From Agrobacterium leguminum (GTDB lineage Bacteria > Pseudomonadota > Alphaproteobacteria > Rhizobiales > Rhizobiaceae), in assembly GCF_015704895.1 (NCBI RefSeq), contig NZ_JADQWB010000002.1, positions 1-64,000 of the forward strand: DNA of 64,000 nucleotides. The letters run 5' to 3'. The notes beneath the pieces were generated by a model. That model was not told the origin of the DNA. It ran no database searches and saw nothing but the letters and a program-made list of their open reading frames with translations. Shown here one piece after another: positions 8,834-17,931 of this stretch. A program made the translations under genes and the position numbers. Every line of letters begins with the position of its first letter. Positions within the stretch are counted from its first letter, which is position 1.

Positions 8834-9700
8834 TCATAGACCGAAACGCGACCACAATGCCTTTTCTTCGGCGACCTCCGCAAGCCCCGATACCGCACCG
8901 GCGGCCAGCCTTTCGGCATTCACGTCCAGAGCAGCATTGACGCCCGGCACCTTTTTGCCGAACAAAGTGCGCCCGCCGCTGACGAGCTGGAGCTTGACCT
9001 TCTCGCCGTAACGGCGGCGCAGAACCTCGCGCATGTCGCCCAGCCCGTCGATCAGGCCGAGGTCGAGGCCGCGCATGCCGGTCCAGAACAGGCCGGAGAA
9101 GATCGCCTCGTCACCCTTCAGTTTCGAGCCGCGGCGCATCTTGACCATATCAATGAAAACATTGTGGATTTCGACCTGAAGCGACTTCAGGTAATCGATA
9201 TCGCCTTCCTTTTCCGGCTGGAAAGGATCGAGGATGACCTTGTTCTCGCCGGCCGTATAGACACGGCGCTCCACGCCGATCTTCTTCAGCATTTCCGGAA
9301 AACCGAAACCGCCGGAAACGACGCCGATCGAACCGACGATGGAAGTGGGATCGGCGATGATCTCGTCGCCGGCAAGCGCGATCATGTAGCCGCCGGAAGC
9401 TGCAACGTCCTCCACGAAGATCAGGACTTTCTTTTCCTTTTCCTCGGCGAGCTGGCGGATGCGGTTATAGATCATCCGCGCCTGCACCGGCGAACCGCCG
9501 GGCGAGTTGAGCGAAATGGCGACGGCCGGGGCATCCTTGACGGCGAAGGCCTTTTCCAGAAGCGGCGCATAGGAGGCGAGATTGAGGGCGGGGCGGAACT
9601 GGTTGCCGCCGGCCATGATCGCGCCGTGCATGCGCACCACCGGGATGACGAGCTCTTTTTTACGAAAGCGTTTCGGCACCAGATACTTCAGAAAACCCAC
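8834..9700 (-). CDS. S49 family serine peptidase (SppA/SohB-like)
   Basis: The 288-residue protein matches the short (single-domain) signal-peptide-peptidase class that cleaves remnant signal peptides or membrane protein fragments using a Ser-Lys dyad. Visible motifs are ISLNSPGGSPVQ (62-73), VAASGGYMIALAGDEI (99-114, with likely nucleophile S102), TSIVGSIGV (119-127) and GENKVILDPF with the likely general base K154. The N-terminus is basic (FRKK, residues 12-15) and no clear transmembrane helix is visible there, so it may act peripherally at the membrane. Upstream neighbours on the same strand are trmN6-like and DUF2007 genes. Confidence 0.9.
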   Translation of the reverse strand: MGFLKYLVPKRFRKKELVIPVVRMHGAIMAGGNQFRPALNLASYAPLLEKAFAVKDAPAVAISLNSPGGSPVQARMIYNRIRQLAEEKEKKVLIFVEDVAASGGYMIALAGDEIIADPTSIVGSIGVVSGGFGFPEMLKKIGVERRVYTAGENKVILDPFQPEKEGDIDYLKSLQVEIHNVFIDMVKMRRGSKLKGDEAIFSGLFWTGMRGLDLGLIDGLGDMREVLRRRYGEKVKLQLVSGGRTLFGKKVPGVNAALDVNAERLAAGAVSGLAEVAEEKALWSRFGL

Positions 9701-9791
9701 AACTCAATCCTCGCAGCATTTATCCGTTCGTCAGGGATGTATGTATCGCCCCGGAAAACACAATGGTTTGCGGCCGGCGGAACGGCGATAT

Positions 9792-10592
9792 TTATGACGC
9801 GGGCCGGATTGCCCTTACATTACGCGAATAGGCGGCGCGGCCATTGTTCAGGTCATCCACGAATGGGGTGAAGGCATGGCTGCCGGTCTCATGCATGATG
9901 AGCGGCGCGCGGAACGACAGCCGCGCCCGCGAACCCTTGATGGCGGTGACGAGCATGCGCACCGCATCCTCGCCAGGGCGCGGATGAATGAGGGTGATTT
10001 CGAGACCGCCGAAACGGCTGCCGCAGGCGGCGATGATCTCCGCCACCGATTGCGGCCTTGAAATCAGGGAAAGCTGCCCGCCCGGCACCATGATTGCGCC
10101 TGCGGTCCTGATCCAGTCTTCGAACAGGCCATCGGTCATGGCATGCGCTTCGGCCTTCAGGGCATCCGGCGTGCGACGGTCGCCCGCATCGTTATAGGGC
10201 GGGTTCATGATGACATGGTGGAAGTAATCATCGGGCAACCCCGCTTCGGCGCGTGCTTTCGCCCGTAGGGTCACATCGGCTTCACGCACGCTGACGCGGG
10301 CAGAAAAAGCGGCATTCTCAGGCAGTTCGAGGCTGCGGCGGGCAAATTTCGCCATTTCCGGCGAGCGTTCGTACAGCGTCACCTCGGCCTTTTCGAGCCG
10401 CGCGGCAACCGCCATGCCCGCAGCTCCCGCGCCCGCGCCGAGATCGGCTATCCGGCAGGCACGCTCATCTGCCACCAATGACGCCAGAAGCATGGCGTCC
10501 ATGCCGGCCCGGTGTCCCCTGCCCTTCGGCTGGAGGATGTGAAACCGGCCCCGGTGAAAGGCATCGATCGTTTCGGAAATCCCGTCGCCCAC
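9792..10592 (-). CDS. N6-adenine methyltransferase, TrmN6/YfiC type
   Basis: The 266-residue SAM-dependent methyltransferase shows the SAM-binding loop LGAGAGAAG (51-59) and the catalytic NPPY tetrad (130-133) of amino-methyltransferases. Its N-terminus (FHRGRFHILQPKGRGHRAGMDAMLLA, in part residues 12-30) is like TrmN6 of E. coli, which methylates A37 of tRNA-Val(UAC). The exact RNA substrate is inferred from family resemblance. The gene starts 6 bases after the DUF2007 gene ends, so the two are probably translated from one mRNA. Confidence 0.82.
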   Translation of the reverse strand: MGDGISETIDAFHRGRFHILQPKGRGHRAGMDAMLLASLVADERACRIADLGAGAGAAGMAVAARLEKAEVTLYERSPEMAKFARRSLELPENAAFSARVSVREADVTLRAKARAEAGLPDDYFHHVIMNPPYNDAGDRRTPDALKAEAHAMTDGLFEDWIRTAGAIMVPGGQLSLISRPQSVAEIIAACGSRFGGLEITLIHPRPGEDAVRMLVTAIKGSRARLSFRAPLIMHETGSHAFTPFVDDLNNGRAAYSRNVRAIRPAS

Positions 10593-10598
10593 CGCCGT

Positions 10599-10829
10599 TC
10601 AAGCCTCTTCGTTGCGCAACTCGTCGCCGAGTCCGGCATCGATGAGAATGCGGCGAGCCTGATCGGCCCGATCTTCCTCCACCAGAAACCTTCGCGGCAA
10701 AAGACCGAGCGATCCTTCCAGAATGCTCATCGCCTGATCGGCGATGAGGCAATGGATGCCGGCATCCTTCATCAGGCTTTCGGCGAAGGAGAGCAGCACG
10801 GCATCGTTGGTACGGATCAGTTCACGCAT
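10599..10829 (-). CDS. DUF2007 family small protein
   Basis: A 76-residue protein matching the DUF2007 pattern: a short beta-alpha fold with ELIRTNDAVLLSFAESLM at the start and FLVEEDRADQARRIL in the second half. Such proteins have been called putative signal-transducing proteins, but no activity is known. It is the first gene of the leftward group DUF2007, trmN6-like, S49 peptidase and small membrane protein. It is divergent from the polyprenyl diphosphate synthase gene, with about 110 bases between the starts. Confidence 0.8.
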   Translation of the reverse strand: MRELIRTNDAVLLSFAESLMKDAGIHCLIADQAMSILEGSLGLLPRRFLVEEDRADQARRILIDAGLGDELRNEEA

Positions 10830-10940
10830 GGATAGACCTTAAATTCCCATCTTTTTGAATGGCTAGCGGCAATTCGCCCCTTGCCGCGCAAGGCGTCAGT
10901 TTTTATTGTCGAATTCAAATTCGAACTGGAGTCCTGTCCC

Positions 10941-11957
10941 TTGGGCGTCGTCATACCGCTTGAAGAAAGCAAAAACAAACTCGCATCCGTCAAGCCGCTT
11001 GTCGACCTGACCCGCCCCGACATGGAACGGGTGAACCAGCTTATCCTTTCCAAGGCCGGTTCCGATGTCCAGATGATACCCGAGGTGGCCAACCACCTCA
11101 TCTCTTCCGGCGGCAAGCGCCTGCGGCCGATGCTGACGCTCGCCTCCGCCTCGATGTTCGGTTACGAGGGCGACAACCATATCAAGCTCGCCACCAGCGT
11201 CGAATTCATGCACACGGCAACGCTTCTGCATGACGATGTGGTGGATGAAAGCGATCTGCGCCGCGGCAAATCCACCGCCCGCACCATCTGGGGCAACCAG
11301 GCGAGCGTTCTCGTCGGCGACTTCCTGCTCGGCCAGGCGTTCCGCATGATGGTGGACGTCGGCTCTCTCGATGCGCTCGACGTGCTGTCCACCGCCGCCT
11401 CGGTGATCGCCGAGGGCGAGGTGCTGCAGCTTTCGGTCGCCAAGAACATGGAAACGACGGAAGACGATTATCTGCAGGTGATTCGCGCCAAGACGGCCGC
11501 CCTTTTCGCGGCGGCGGCGGAAGTCGGCCCCATCGTCGCCAAGACCAACAAGGCGACCCGCAGCGCGCTGAAATCCTACGGCATGAATCTCGGCCTTGCC
11601 TTCCAGCTGGTCGACGATGTGCTGGACTACGGCGGCAAGTCCGCCGATCTCGGCAAGAATACCGGCGACGATTTCCGCGAAGGCAAGATCACGCTGCCGG
11701 TCATCCTCTCCTATCGTCGCGGCACGCAGGATGAGCGCGCCTTCTGGCGCAACGCCATCGAAAAGGGTGAAAGCAGCGACGAGAACCTTGAAAAGGCGCT
11801 GGGCCTGATCACCAAATACAACGGTCTTGGCGATACGATCGGCCGTGCCACGCACTACGGCACCATCGCCCGCGATGCGCTCGCACCGCTGCCGCAGAGC
11901 CCCTGGAAAGATGCGCTTCTGGAAGTGATCGACTTCTGCATCGAGCGTCTGAACTGA
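10941..11957 (+). CDS. Decaprenyl (long-chain polyprenyl) diphosphate synthase
   Basis: Trans-isoprenyl diphosphate synthase of 338 residues that makes the ubiquinone side chain by adding IPP to an allylic primer. The first aspartate-rich motif is HDDVVDES (D98, D99, D102) and the second is LVDDVLDYGG (D225, D226, D229). GGKRLRP (58-64) is the IPP site. The residue five places before the first motif is Ala, which fits a long product. A C10 tail is inferred because rhizobia make CoQ10; octaprenyl (IspB) is the alternative. A TTG start at 10941 is preferred over the ATG-like frame at 10881, since GGAG lies 9 bases before it and the conserved sequence begins there. Confidence 0.9.
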   Translation: MGVVIPLEESKNKLASVKPLVDLTRPDMERVNQLILSKAGSDVQMIPEVANHLISSGGKRLRPMLTLASASMFGYEGDNHIKLATSVEFMHTATLLHDDVVDESDLRRGKSTARTIWGNQASVLVGDFLLGQAFRMMVDVGSLDALDVLSTAASVIAEGEVLQLSVAKNMETTEDDYLQVIRAKTAALFAAAAEVGPIVAKTNKATRSALKSYGMNLGLAFQLVDDVLDYGGKSADLGKNTGDDFREGKITLPVILSYRRGTQDERAFWRNAIEKGESSDENLEKALGLITKYNGLGDTIGRATHYGTIARDALAPLPQSPWKDALLEVIDFCIERLN

Positions 11958-11976
11958 CGCCGCAGGCCGGGCGAAA

Positions 11977-12000
11977 GGCGGATGGAAAAGACCATCCGCC
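11977..12000 (+). terminator. Hairpin after the polyprenyl synthase gene
   Basis: A perfect 9-bp stem (GGCGGATGG, AAAAGA loop, CCATCCGCC) begins 20 bases after the stop codon. No U-tract follows, so it may be a 3'-end stabilising hairpin or a weak or Rho-assisted terminator. Confidence 0.4.
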
Positions 12001-12146
12001 CAGGGTTCCGGGCCAGCTTCTCCGCAAGGTGTGATTGTGGCCGGGGCCATAATTTCTTGCGGCGTTGCTTCAAAAAAGCCATTCTATCGTGACCAACAAT
12101 GGAAACTGATTTTTCCGTGCTTCTGCACAAAGGCAAAGGTTCCCTC

Positions 12147-13994
12147 ATGCGGCGTAAACCAGCACTCCGTCTTCTCTGCAGCGCGGCTCTTGCCGCTGCT
12201 CTCGCAATCGGCGCGGGTGCAAGCCCCGGCTTTGCGGAGACGAAGGCGACACCGGAAGACAAGGCCGTCACGTTCGATCCCGGCAAGGTGAACACCTTCT
12301 CCGGCGCCTTTCTCGCCGGGCGCAATGCCGATGTCGATCAGGATTATCCCACCGCGATTTCGCTTTACAAAAAGGCGCTGGAATTCGATCCCGCCAATAC
12401 GGAAATCCGCCAGCGGCTGATGATCGCCGAACTTCTGAGCGGCAATTTCGAGGCCGGCGCCAAGATCGCCGATTCGATGAAGGACGATACCTCGGTGGAG
12501 CGCGTGACGACCATCGTGCGCGGTCTCGACGCCATCAAGGACAAGGAATTCGCCAAGGCCGAGAAGATCCTGAAATATACCGGCCCGAACGATCTCGACC
12601 GCATGGTCAACACGCTTTTGACGGCATGGGCGCGTGCCGGCTCCGGCAAGCCGAAGGAAGCGCTGGCGCTGGTCAACAATATGAAGGGCCCGGGCTGGAT
12701 TTCGATCTTCCAGAAATACAATGCGGCGGCCATCGCCCTTGTTTCCGGCAATAACGAGGCTGCCCGCAAGAGCCTGAACGAAGCGGTGACGGACCGCGAA
12801 GGCGGGGCAACCGCCTCCGATACCTATATGCGCGCGGTGATGGCGCTTGCCCGGCTGGAGGCTTCCGCCGGCAACAAGCAGAAGGCGCTGGATGCGATTG
12901 CAGTCGGAGACACTTTCGCACCGAATTACGCGCCGCTGAAGGCGCTTCGGCAATCCATCGAAAACGGTGAAAAGCCGGAACAGCAGATCACCAATGCCGT
13001 GGAGGGTGCCGCCAGCGTCATGTTCTCCATCGCCGGCGCGCTGAACCGCGAAGGCGCCGAAGAGATCGTGACGCTTTATCTGCAGACGTCGCGCGCGCTC
13101 GATCCGAAGAGCCCGGATACGCTCATCCTTCTCGGCGGCCTCTCCGAAGCGCTGAAACAGCCTGACCGCGCCATTGCCTTCTATCGCGAAGTGCCGAAGG
13201 ATTCGCCGATGTATCGCATCTCCGAGCTACAGCTCGGACTGACGCTTGCGCAGACCGGCAAGGTGGATGAAGCGCGCAAGCATCTCAAATCCCTGCTCGA
13301 ATCCGATCCGAAGGACATTCGTTCCTATCTCGCCTATGGCAGCGTGCTTTCGGACGCCAAGGACTACAAGGCCATGGCCGAGAACTACGACAAGGCCATC
13401 GAGGTCATCGGCTCCGTGCCGCAGAAATCCGACTGGTCCGTCTTCTTCCAGCGCGGCATCGCCTATGAGCGGCTGAAGGAATGGGACAAGGCCGAACCGA
13501 ATTTCAAGCGGGCGCTGGAGCTGAACCCGGAACAGCCGCAGGTTCTGAACTATCTGGGTTATTCCTGGGTGGACAAGGGCATCAATCTCGATGAAGGCAT
13601 GAAGATGATCAGCCGCGCTGTCGAGCTTCGGCCGAATGACGGCTATATCGTCGATTCGCTCGGCTGGGCGCATTATCGCCTCGGCGCTTTCGATGAAGCC
13701 GTGACCGAGCTGGAGCGGGCGATCGAACTGAAAGCCGGCGATCCGACCATCAACGACCATCTGGGCGACGCCTATTGGCGGGTCGGCCGCAAGATCGAGG
13801 CGGTCTATCAGTGGAACCGCGCATTGATCGGCGACAGCGACGACGTGGACAAGGCCAAGGTGAAGGAAAAGATCGCCAACGGCCTGCCGCCGGTGGAAAA
13901 GGATGCCGAAAATACCGCCAAGAAGGAAGTCGCGCCGGTGCCGCCGGCTCCTCCGGCACCGGCACCGGCTGCCACTCCGGACAAGAAATCCTGA
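12147..13994 (+). CDS. Secreted tetratricopeptide-repeat protein
   Basis: From the ATG at 12147 (AAAGG upstream) the protein has 615 residues. It starts with a signal peptide (MRRKPALRLL then an alanine-rich core ending GFAET). The rest is built of TPR units, recognisable as repeated A-x3-Y-x2-A/AL-x2-DP patterns, for example AISLYKKALEFDP, AEPNFKRALELNPEQP and AVTELERAIELKAGDP. The tail is rich in Pro and Ala (VPPAPPAPAPAA). Such proteins are periplasmic or outer-membrane scaffolds in alphaproteobacteria; the partner is not known. It directly precedes ispE, but the link may be positional only. Confidence 0.85.
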   Translation: MRRKPALRLLCSAALAAALAIGAGASPGFAETKATPEDKAVTFDPGKVNTFSGAFLAGRNADVDQDYPTAISLYKKALEFDPANTEIRQRLMIAELLSGNFEAGAKIADSMKDDTSVERVTTIVRGLDAIKDKEFAKAEKILKYTGPNDLDRMVNTLLTAWARAGSGKPKEALALVNNMKGPGWISIFQKYNAAAIALVSGNNEAARKSLNEAVTDREGGATASDTYMRAVMALARLEASAGNKQKALDAIAVGDTFAPNYAPLKALRQSIENGEKPEQQITNAVEGAASVMFSIAGALNREGAEEIVTLYLQTSRALDPKSPDTLILLGGLSEALKQPDRAIAFYREVPKDSPMYRISELQLGLTLAQTGKVDEARKHLKSLLESDPKDIRSYLAYGSVLSDAKDYKAMAENYDKAIEVIGSVPQKSDWSVFFQRGIAYERLKEWDKAEPNFKRALELNPEQPQVLNYLGYSWVDKGINLDEGMKMISRAVELRPNDGYIVDSLGWAHYRLGAFDEAVTELERAIELKAGDPTINDHLGDAYWRVGRKIEAVYQWNRALIGDSDDVDKAKVKEKIANGLPPVEKDAENTAKKEVAPVPPAPPAPAPAATPDKKS

Positions 13995-14000
13995 CGCCGC

Positions 14001-14885
14001 ATGCGCGGGCATGAGGTTTCCGGGGCCACCGAGACCATCGAGGCGGCCCCGGCCAAGATCAATCTGGCGCTGCATGTGACCGGCCAGCGAGCGGATGGGT
14101 ATCACCTGCTCGAAACGCTGGTGACCTTTACCGAAGCCGGCGACACGATCCGTATTCGCGACGCCGATGCCGACAGTTTCTCCATCTCAGGCCCTTTCGG
14201 CAATCTTTTGCGCGCGGGCGATGGCGGCGATAACCTCGTCACCCGCACCAGGGACCTGTTGCGCGATGCGCTCACATCGACAGGTCAACCGGCACCCCCG
14301 GTCGCCATTCATCTTGAAAAGAACCTGCCGGTGGCTTCCGGTATCGGCGGCGGCTCGGCGGATGCGGCGGCGACGCTGCGGGGGCTTTTGCGACACTGGC
14401 GTGCCGGGATCGCACCGGATACGCTTGCATCCACGGCGCTCACGCTCGGGGCGGATGTGCCGATGTGCCTTGAGAGCCGATCCCTGATCGCGCGCGGCAT
14501 CGGCGAGGACATCGAACCGCTCACCGATCTGCCGGAACTGGCGATGGTTCTGGCCAATCCGCTGAAGGCCGTCTCGACGCCGGAGATTTTCCGGCGATTG
14601 CAGAACAAGACCAATCCGCCCCTGCCCGCCTCTGCGACAATCGGCTGGATGGATTTTCTCGCCCAAAGCCGTAACGATCTGCAACCGCCGGCTCAGGCGC
14701 TTCTGCCGGAGATCGGGGAAATCATTGGGTTGCTGTCGCAGGAGGGGGCTGCGCTTGTGCGCATGTCCGGTTCAGGGGCAACCTGTTTCGGGATTTTTCA
14801 TTCCCTTGAAGCGGCCAGGAAAGCGGAAACATCGCTTCGGAAGAAGCGCCCCGGCTGGTATTTTCAGGCGACGCGGACCATTTGA
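14001..14885 (+). CDS. ispE: 4-diphosphocytidyl-2-C-methyl-D-erythritol kinase
   Basis: A GHMP-family kinase of 294 residues that phosphorylates CDP-ME in the non-mevalonate (MEP) isoprenoid pathway. Signatures are APAKINLALHVTGQRADGYH (K19 region), the ATP-binding glycine loop PVASGIGGGSADAAATL (110-126), the catalytic aspartate in GADVPM (D152) and the C-terminal MSGSGATCFGIF. It starts 6 bases after the TPR gene. Together with the decaprenyl synthase 2 kb upstream this puts two isoprenoid genes close together on one strand. Confidence 0.95.
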   Translation: MRGHEVSGATETIEAAPAKINLALHVTGQRADGYHLLETLVTFTEAGDTIRIRDADADSFSISGPFGNLLRAGDGGDNLVTRTRDLLRDALTSTGQPAPPVAIHLEKNLPVASGIGGGSADAAATLRGLLRHWRAGIAPDTLASTALTLGADVPMCLESRSLIARGIGEDIEPLTDLPELAMVLANPLKAVSTPEIFRRLQNKTNPPLPASATIGWMDFLAQSRNDLQPPAQALLPEIGEIIGLLSQEGAALVRMSGSGATCFGIFHSLEAARKAETSLRKKRPGWYFQATRTI

Positions 14886-14993
14886 GGATTAGAGCGGCGG
14901 GCCCGCCGCTCCCAGTTTTGTTTGAGCATCGGATTTTCCGAAAACCGCAATACACTTTTCGGTCCGATGCTCCCGGCATTCGAGGATAAGGCC

Positions 14994-15539
14994 ATGGCAG
15001 GCGAAAGACCCTTCATTCCCCTTGGCATTGCGGTTTTGACCGTTTCGGACAGCCGCACACTGGAGAACGACAAATCCGGCGATACGCTCGTCGCAAGGCT
15101 GGAGGAAGCGGGCCACAGGCTCGCGGCCCGCGCCATCGTGCCCGATGACAAAGCAGCGATTGCCGGCACGGTGCGCGACTGGACGCTCGCTGAAGGCGTG
15201 GATGTGGTGATCACCACCGGCGGCACCGGTTTTACCGGCCGCGACGTGACGCCGGAAGCGCTGGAGCCGCTGTTCGAAAAGCGCATGGATGGGTTTTCCG
15301 CCCTCTTCCACCGCATCTCCTATGACAAAATCGGCACCGCCACCATCCAGTCACGCGCGACCGGCGGCGTGGCGAACGCAACCTTCATCTTCGTGCTGCC
15401 CGGCTCGCCGGGTGCGTGCAAGGATGCGTGGGACGGCATTCTGAAAGCCCAGCTCGATTATCGCCACCTGCCCTGCAATTTCGTGGAGATCATGCCGAGG
15501 CTCGACGAGCATTTGAAGCGCGGGGCTGGGGGCGTTTAG
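14994..15539 (+). CDS. moaB: Molybdenum cofactor biosynthesis protein MoaB/MogA family
   Basis: Protein of 181 residues from the ATG at 14994, which has GAGGATAAGG just upstream; longer frames starting at 14922 or 14967 are less likely. It belongs to the MoCF-binding fold and adenylylates or otherwise activates molybdopterin. Visible motifs are LTVSDSRTLENDKSGD (14-29), the TTGGTGFTGRDVTPEAL loop (in part 77-91) and FVLPGSPGACKDAWDGIL near the C-terminus. The choice between MoaB and MogA is by overall resemblance. An inverted-repeat element follows 12 bases downstream. Confidence 0.9.
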   Translation: MAGERPFIPLGIAVLTVSDSRTLENDKSGDTLVARLEEAGHRLAARAIVPDDKAAIAGTVRDWTLAEGVDVVITTGGTGFTGRDVTPEALEPLFEKRMDGFSALFHRISYDKIGTATIQSRATGGVANATFIFVLPGSPGACKDAWDGILKAQLDYRHLPCNFVEIMPRLDEHLKRGAGGV

Positions 15540-15551
15540 ATCAGCGGACCA

Positions 15552-15725
15552 GAGGTGCGTGGGGCTTCACCCCCCTCTGCCCTGCCGGGCATCTCCCCCT
15601 CAAGGGGGGAGATCGGCAAGAGGCCCTCTTGTCGCTTCATTCTCAATCTTCAAGATGGACGAGACATCGCCGCAGATCGATCTCCCCCCTTGAGGGGCAG
15701 AGGGGGGTGAAGCCCCACGCACCTC
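15552..15725. repeat. Composite inverted-repeat element, copy B plus partial copy C
   Basis: The two ends form a perfect 30-bp inverted repeat (15552-15581 and 15696-15725). Inside it a second perfect pair of 20 bases exists (15596-15615 and 15678-15697). Bases 15566-15642 are the inverted counterpart of bases 1-77 with one mismatch. The right part, 15671-15725, is a truncated copy in opposite orientation. The structure lies between the convergent moaB and dienelactone hydrolase genes and could also act as a strong bidirectional hairpin at both transcript ends. Confidence 0.88.
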
Positions 15726-15758
15726 CGGTTTGCAGACAATGCCCGCCCAAAACCCCCA

Positions 15759-16634
15759 TCACGCCAGATACTTCTTGAAAAACTCCGTCGTCCGGCCCCA
15801 GGCGAGATCGGCAGCCGCCTTGTCGTAGCGCGCCGAGGACGTGTCATTGTTGAAAGCGTGGTTGACGCCGTCATAGACGAAGATTTCAAAGGTCTTGCCG
15901 TTTTCCTCCAGCGCCTTCTTATAGGCGTCGATGCCGGCATTGATGCGCTCATCGAGGCCCGCATAGTGCAAAAGCAGCGGCGCCTTGATGGCCGGTACAT
16001 CGGCCGCCGGGGCCTGCTGGCCGTAATAGGCGACGCCGGCATTCAAACCTGCCGATTTGGTGGCGAAACGGTTGACCAGCCCGCCGCCCCAGCAGAAACC
16101 GACTGCACCGACCTTGCCATTTGCCCCCTGCCGCGCCGCAAGCCATACCCGGCCCGCTTCGGCATTGGCGACGGTCGCATCCATGTCGAGACCGCTGAAC
16201 ATCTGCCGCGCCTTCTCCTCATCGGCGGGCGTGCCGCCCTGCGGTGAGAGGAAATCGACGGCAAGCGCCCTGAAACCGGGGAGCGCCACCCGTCTTGCCA
16301 CGTCGCGAATATGGTCGTTCAGACCACGGTTTTCGTGGATGACGATGACGGAGCCGATGGGGCCGGAAACGGATTTCGGCGTAACGAGGTAACCCTTCAT
16401 CTCACCGCCGGGGGCGGGATAGGTCACTTCCTCGACGACGATCCTGTCGTCATCGGCCGCGATGACCGCCGCACGGGCGCTGTTGGCCGAAAGAAGCGGG
16501 GCGATGGCCGCCGCCGCAGCGCCCGACCCGGCCAGCACGGTGAGTTTTTCCATGAATTTGCGGCGATCGAGGCTGAGATGGGTATATTCATCGTAAGCGT
16601 CGATCATGGCCTGCGTGATCTTGGGCTTGTCCAT
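15759..16634 (-). CDS. Dienelactone hydrolase family protein with TAT-like leader
   Basis: Protein of 291 residues from the ATG at 16634, which has GGAGGATAG upstream. It is an alpha/beta hydrolase whose triad is visible as C181 (GFCWGG), D228 (GLDERI) and H259 (GVNHAF); E101 (HENRGL) is the residue that tunes the cysteine in this family. Residues 24-56 carry a twin-arginine-like sequence (DRRKFMEKL then an Ala-rich stretch ending SARA), so export is possible, although the RR lies unusually far from the N-terminus. The substrate is unknown: dienelactone is the family namesake, but no chlorocatechol genes are nearby. Confidence 0.85.
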   Translation of the reverse strand: MDKPKITQAMIDAYDEYTHLSLDRRKFMEKLTVLAGSGAAAAAIAPLLSANSARAAVIAADDDRIVVEEVTYPAPGGEMKGYLVTPKSVSGPIGSVIVIHENRGLNDHIRDVARRVALPGFRALAVDFLSPQGGTPADEEKARQMFSGLDMDATVANAEAGRVWLAARQGANGKVGAVGFCWGGGLVNRFATKSAGLNAGVAYYGQQAPAADVPAIKAPLLLHYAGLDERINAGIDAYKKALEENGKTFEIFVYDGVNHAFNNDTSSARYDKAAADLAWGRTTEFFKKYLA

Positions 16635-16752
16635 CGCTCTATCCTCCTTGAACGCACGGATGCGGAAGGATAGCGCAGATCGCCCCGCGGGGAACGAGGC
16701 GGGGGCAAGCGGCGTCACACATTTGCGTGAGCGCCGCCAGCCAGTTTTCACA

Positions 16753-17781
16753 TCAGGCGGCGAGGTCCACGACGATACGGCCGTCGATCTTGCCTTCTTC
16801 CATGCGGTGGAAAATATCGTTGATGTTTTCGAGCTTGTCCCAGGAGAAGTGGGCCGCCACCTTGCCTTCGCCGGCGAAGGTCAGCGCTTCCTCCAGATCC
16901 TGTCGCGTGCCGACGATGGAGCCGCGCACCGTGATGCGCTTCAGCACCGTGTCGAACACCGGAATGGAGATGAAGCCCGGCGGCAGGCCGACAAGCGCCA
17001 TGGTGCCCTTGGAGCGCAGGAAACCGTAAGCCTGCTCCATGGCCTTGGGCGACACCGCCGTCACCAGCGCGCCGTGGACACCGCCGGTCGCCTTCTGCAC
17101 CTGCTCCACCGCGTCAGGCGCGCGACCATTGACGACGACATCGGCTCCGAGTTTTTTCGCAAGCGCCAGCTTGTCGTCAAAAATATCGGCGGCAACGACA
17201 TGCATGCCCATGGCCTTGGCATATTGCACGGCCATGTGACCAAGCCCGCCAATGCCTGAAATGACCACCCACTCACCGGGCCTGACTTCGGTTTCCTTGA
17301 GGCCCTTATAGACGGTGACGCCGGCGCAGAGCACCGGTGCGGCCGGGCCGAAATCGAGATTATCCGGCAGGCGGCCAACGAATTTCGGATCGGCGAGGCC
17401 GTATTCGGCAAAGCTGCCATTGACGGAATAGCCGGAATTCTTCTGGCTCGGGCAAAGCGTTTCCCAGCCCGTGCGGCACGGAATGCAGCAGCCGCAGGCG
17501 GTGTAGAGCCACGGCGTGCCGGCGCGATCGCCTTCCTTGATGCCGGTGACGCCTGCGCCAATCTTGGCGACATAACCGACGCCTTCATGGCCGGGGATGA
17601 AGGGCGGGTTGGGTTTGACCGGCCAATCACCCGTTGCGGCGTGCAGGTCCGTGTGGCAAATGCCCGTCGCCTTGTAGTTGATGAGAATTTCACCGGGGCC
17701 GGGATCCGGTATCGCCACTTCCTCGATGGTCAGCGGTTTTCCAAACGCGCGGACGACGGCTGCCTTCATTGTCTTAGCCAT
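16753..17781 (-). CDS. adhP: Zinc-dependent alcohol dehydrogenase, AdhP type
   Basis: A 342-residue medium-chain dehydrogenase. Catalytic zinc ligands are C42 (GICHTDLH), H65 (PGHEGVG) and C152 (LCAGVTVY); the structural zinc set is the cysteine cluster in ACGCCIPCRTGWETLC (96-110). The NAD-binding loop is GIGGLGHMAVQYAKA. The short lobe and N-terminus (MKAAVVRAFGKPLTIEEV) match the propanol-preferring AdhP group, oxidising primary alcohols or reducing aldehydes. Its stop lies 119 bases upstream of the dienelactone hydrolase start on the same strand. Confidence 0.93.
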   Translation of the reverse strand: MAKTMKAAVVRAFGKPLTIEEVAIPDPGPGEILINYKATGICHTDLHAATGDWPVKPNPPFIPGHEGVGYVAKIGAGVTGIKEGDRAGTPWLYTACGCCIPCRTGWETLCPSQKNSGYSVNGSFAEYGLADPKFVGRLPDNLDFGPAAPVLCAGVTVYKGLKETEVRPGEWVVISGIGGLGHMAVQYAKAMGMHVVAADIFDDKLALAKKLGADVVVNGRAPDAVEQVQKATGGVHGALVTAVSPKAMEQAYGFLRSKGTMALVGLPPGFISIPVFDTVLKRITVRGSIVGTRQDLEEALTFAGEGKVAAHFSWDKLENINDIFHRMEEGKIDGRIVVDLAA

Positions 17782-17931
17782 GACATACTCCCTAATCTCT
17801 GCTCGCCTGAAATCCTCGACGGCGAGGCAGAGATTAACGGGGATGGGGCGTCATGGAATTGACCCATCGCAAATCGGAGCATTTTGCAAGGCGGGATTGT
17901 CTCACTTATGAGGCAACCTCACGGTGCTGAT

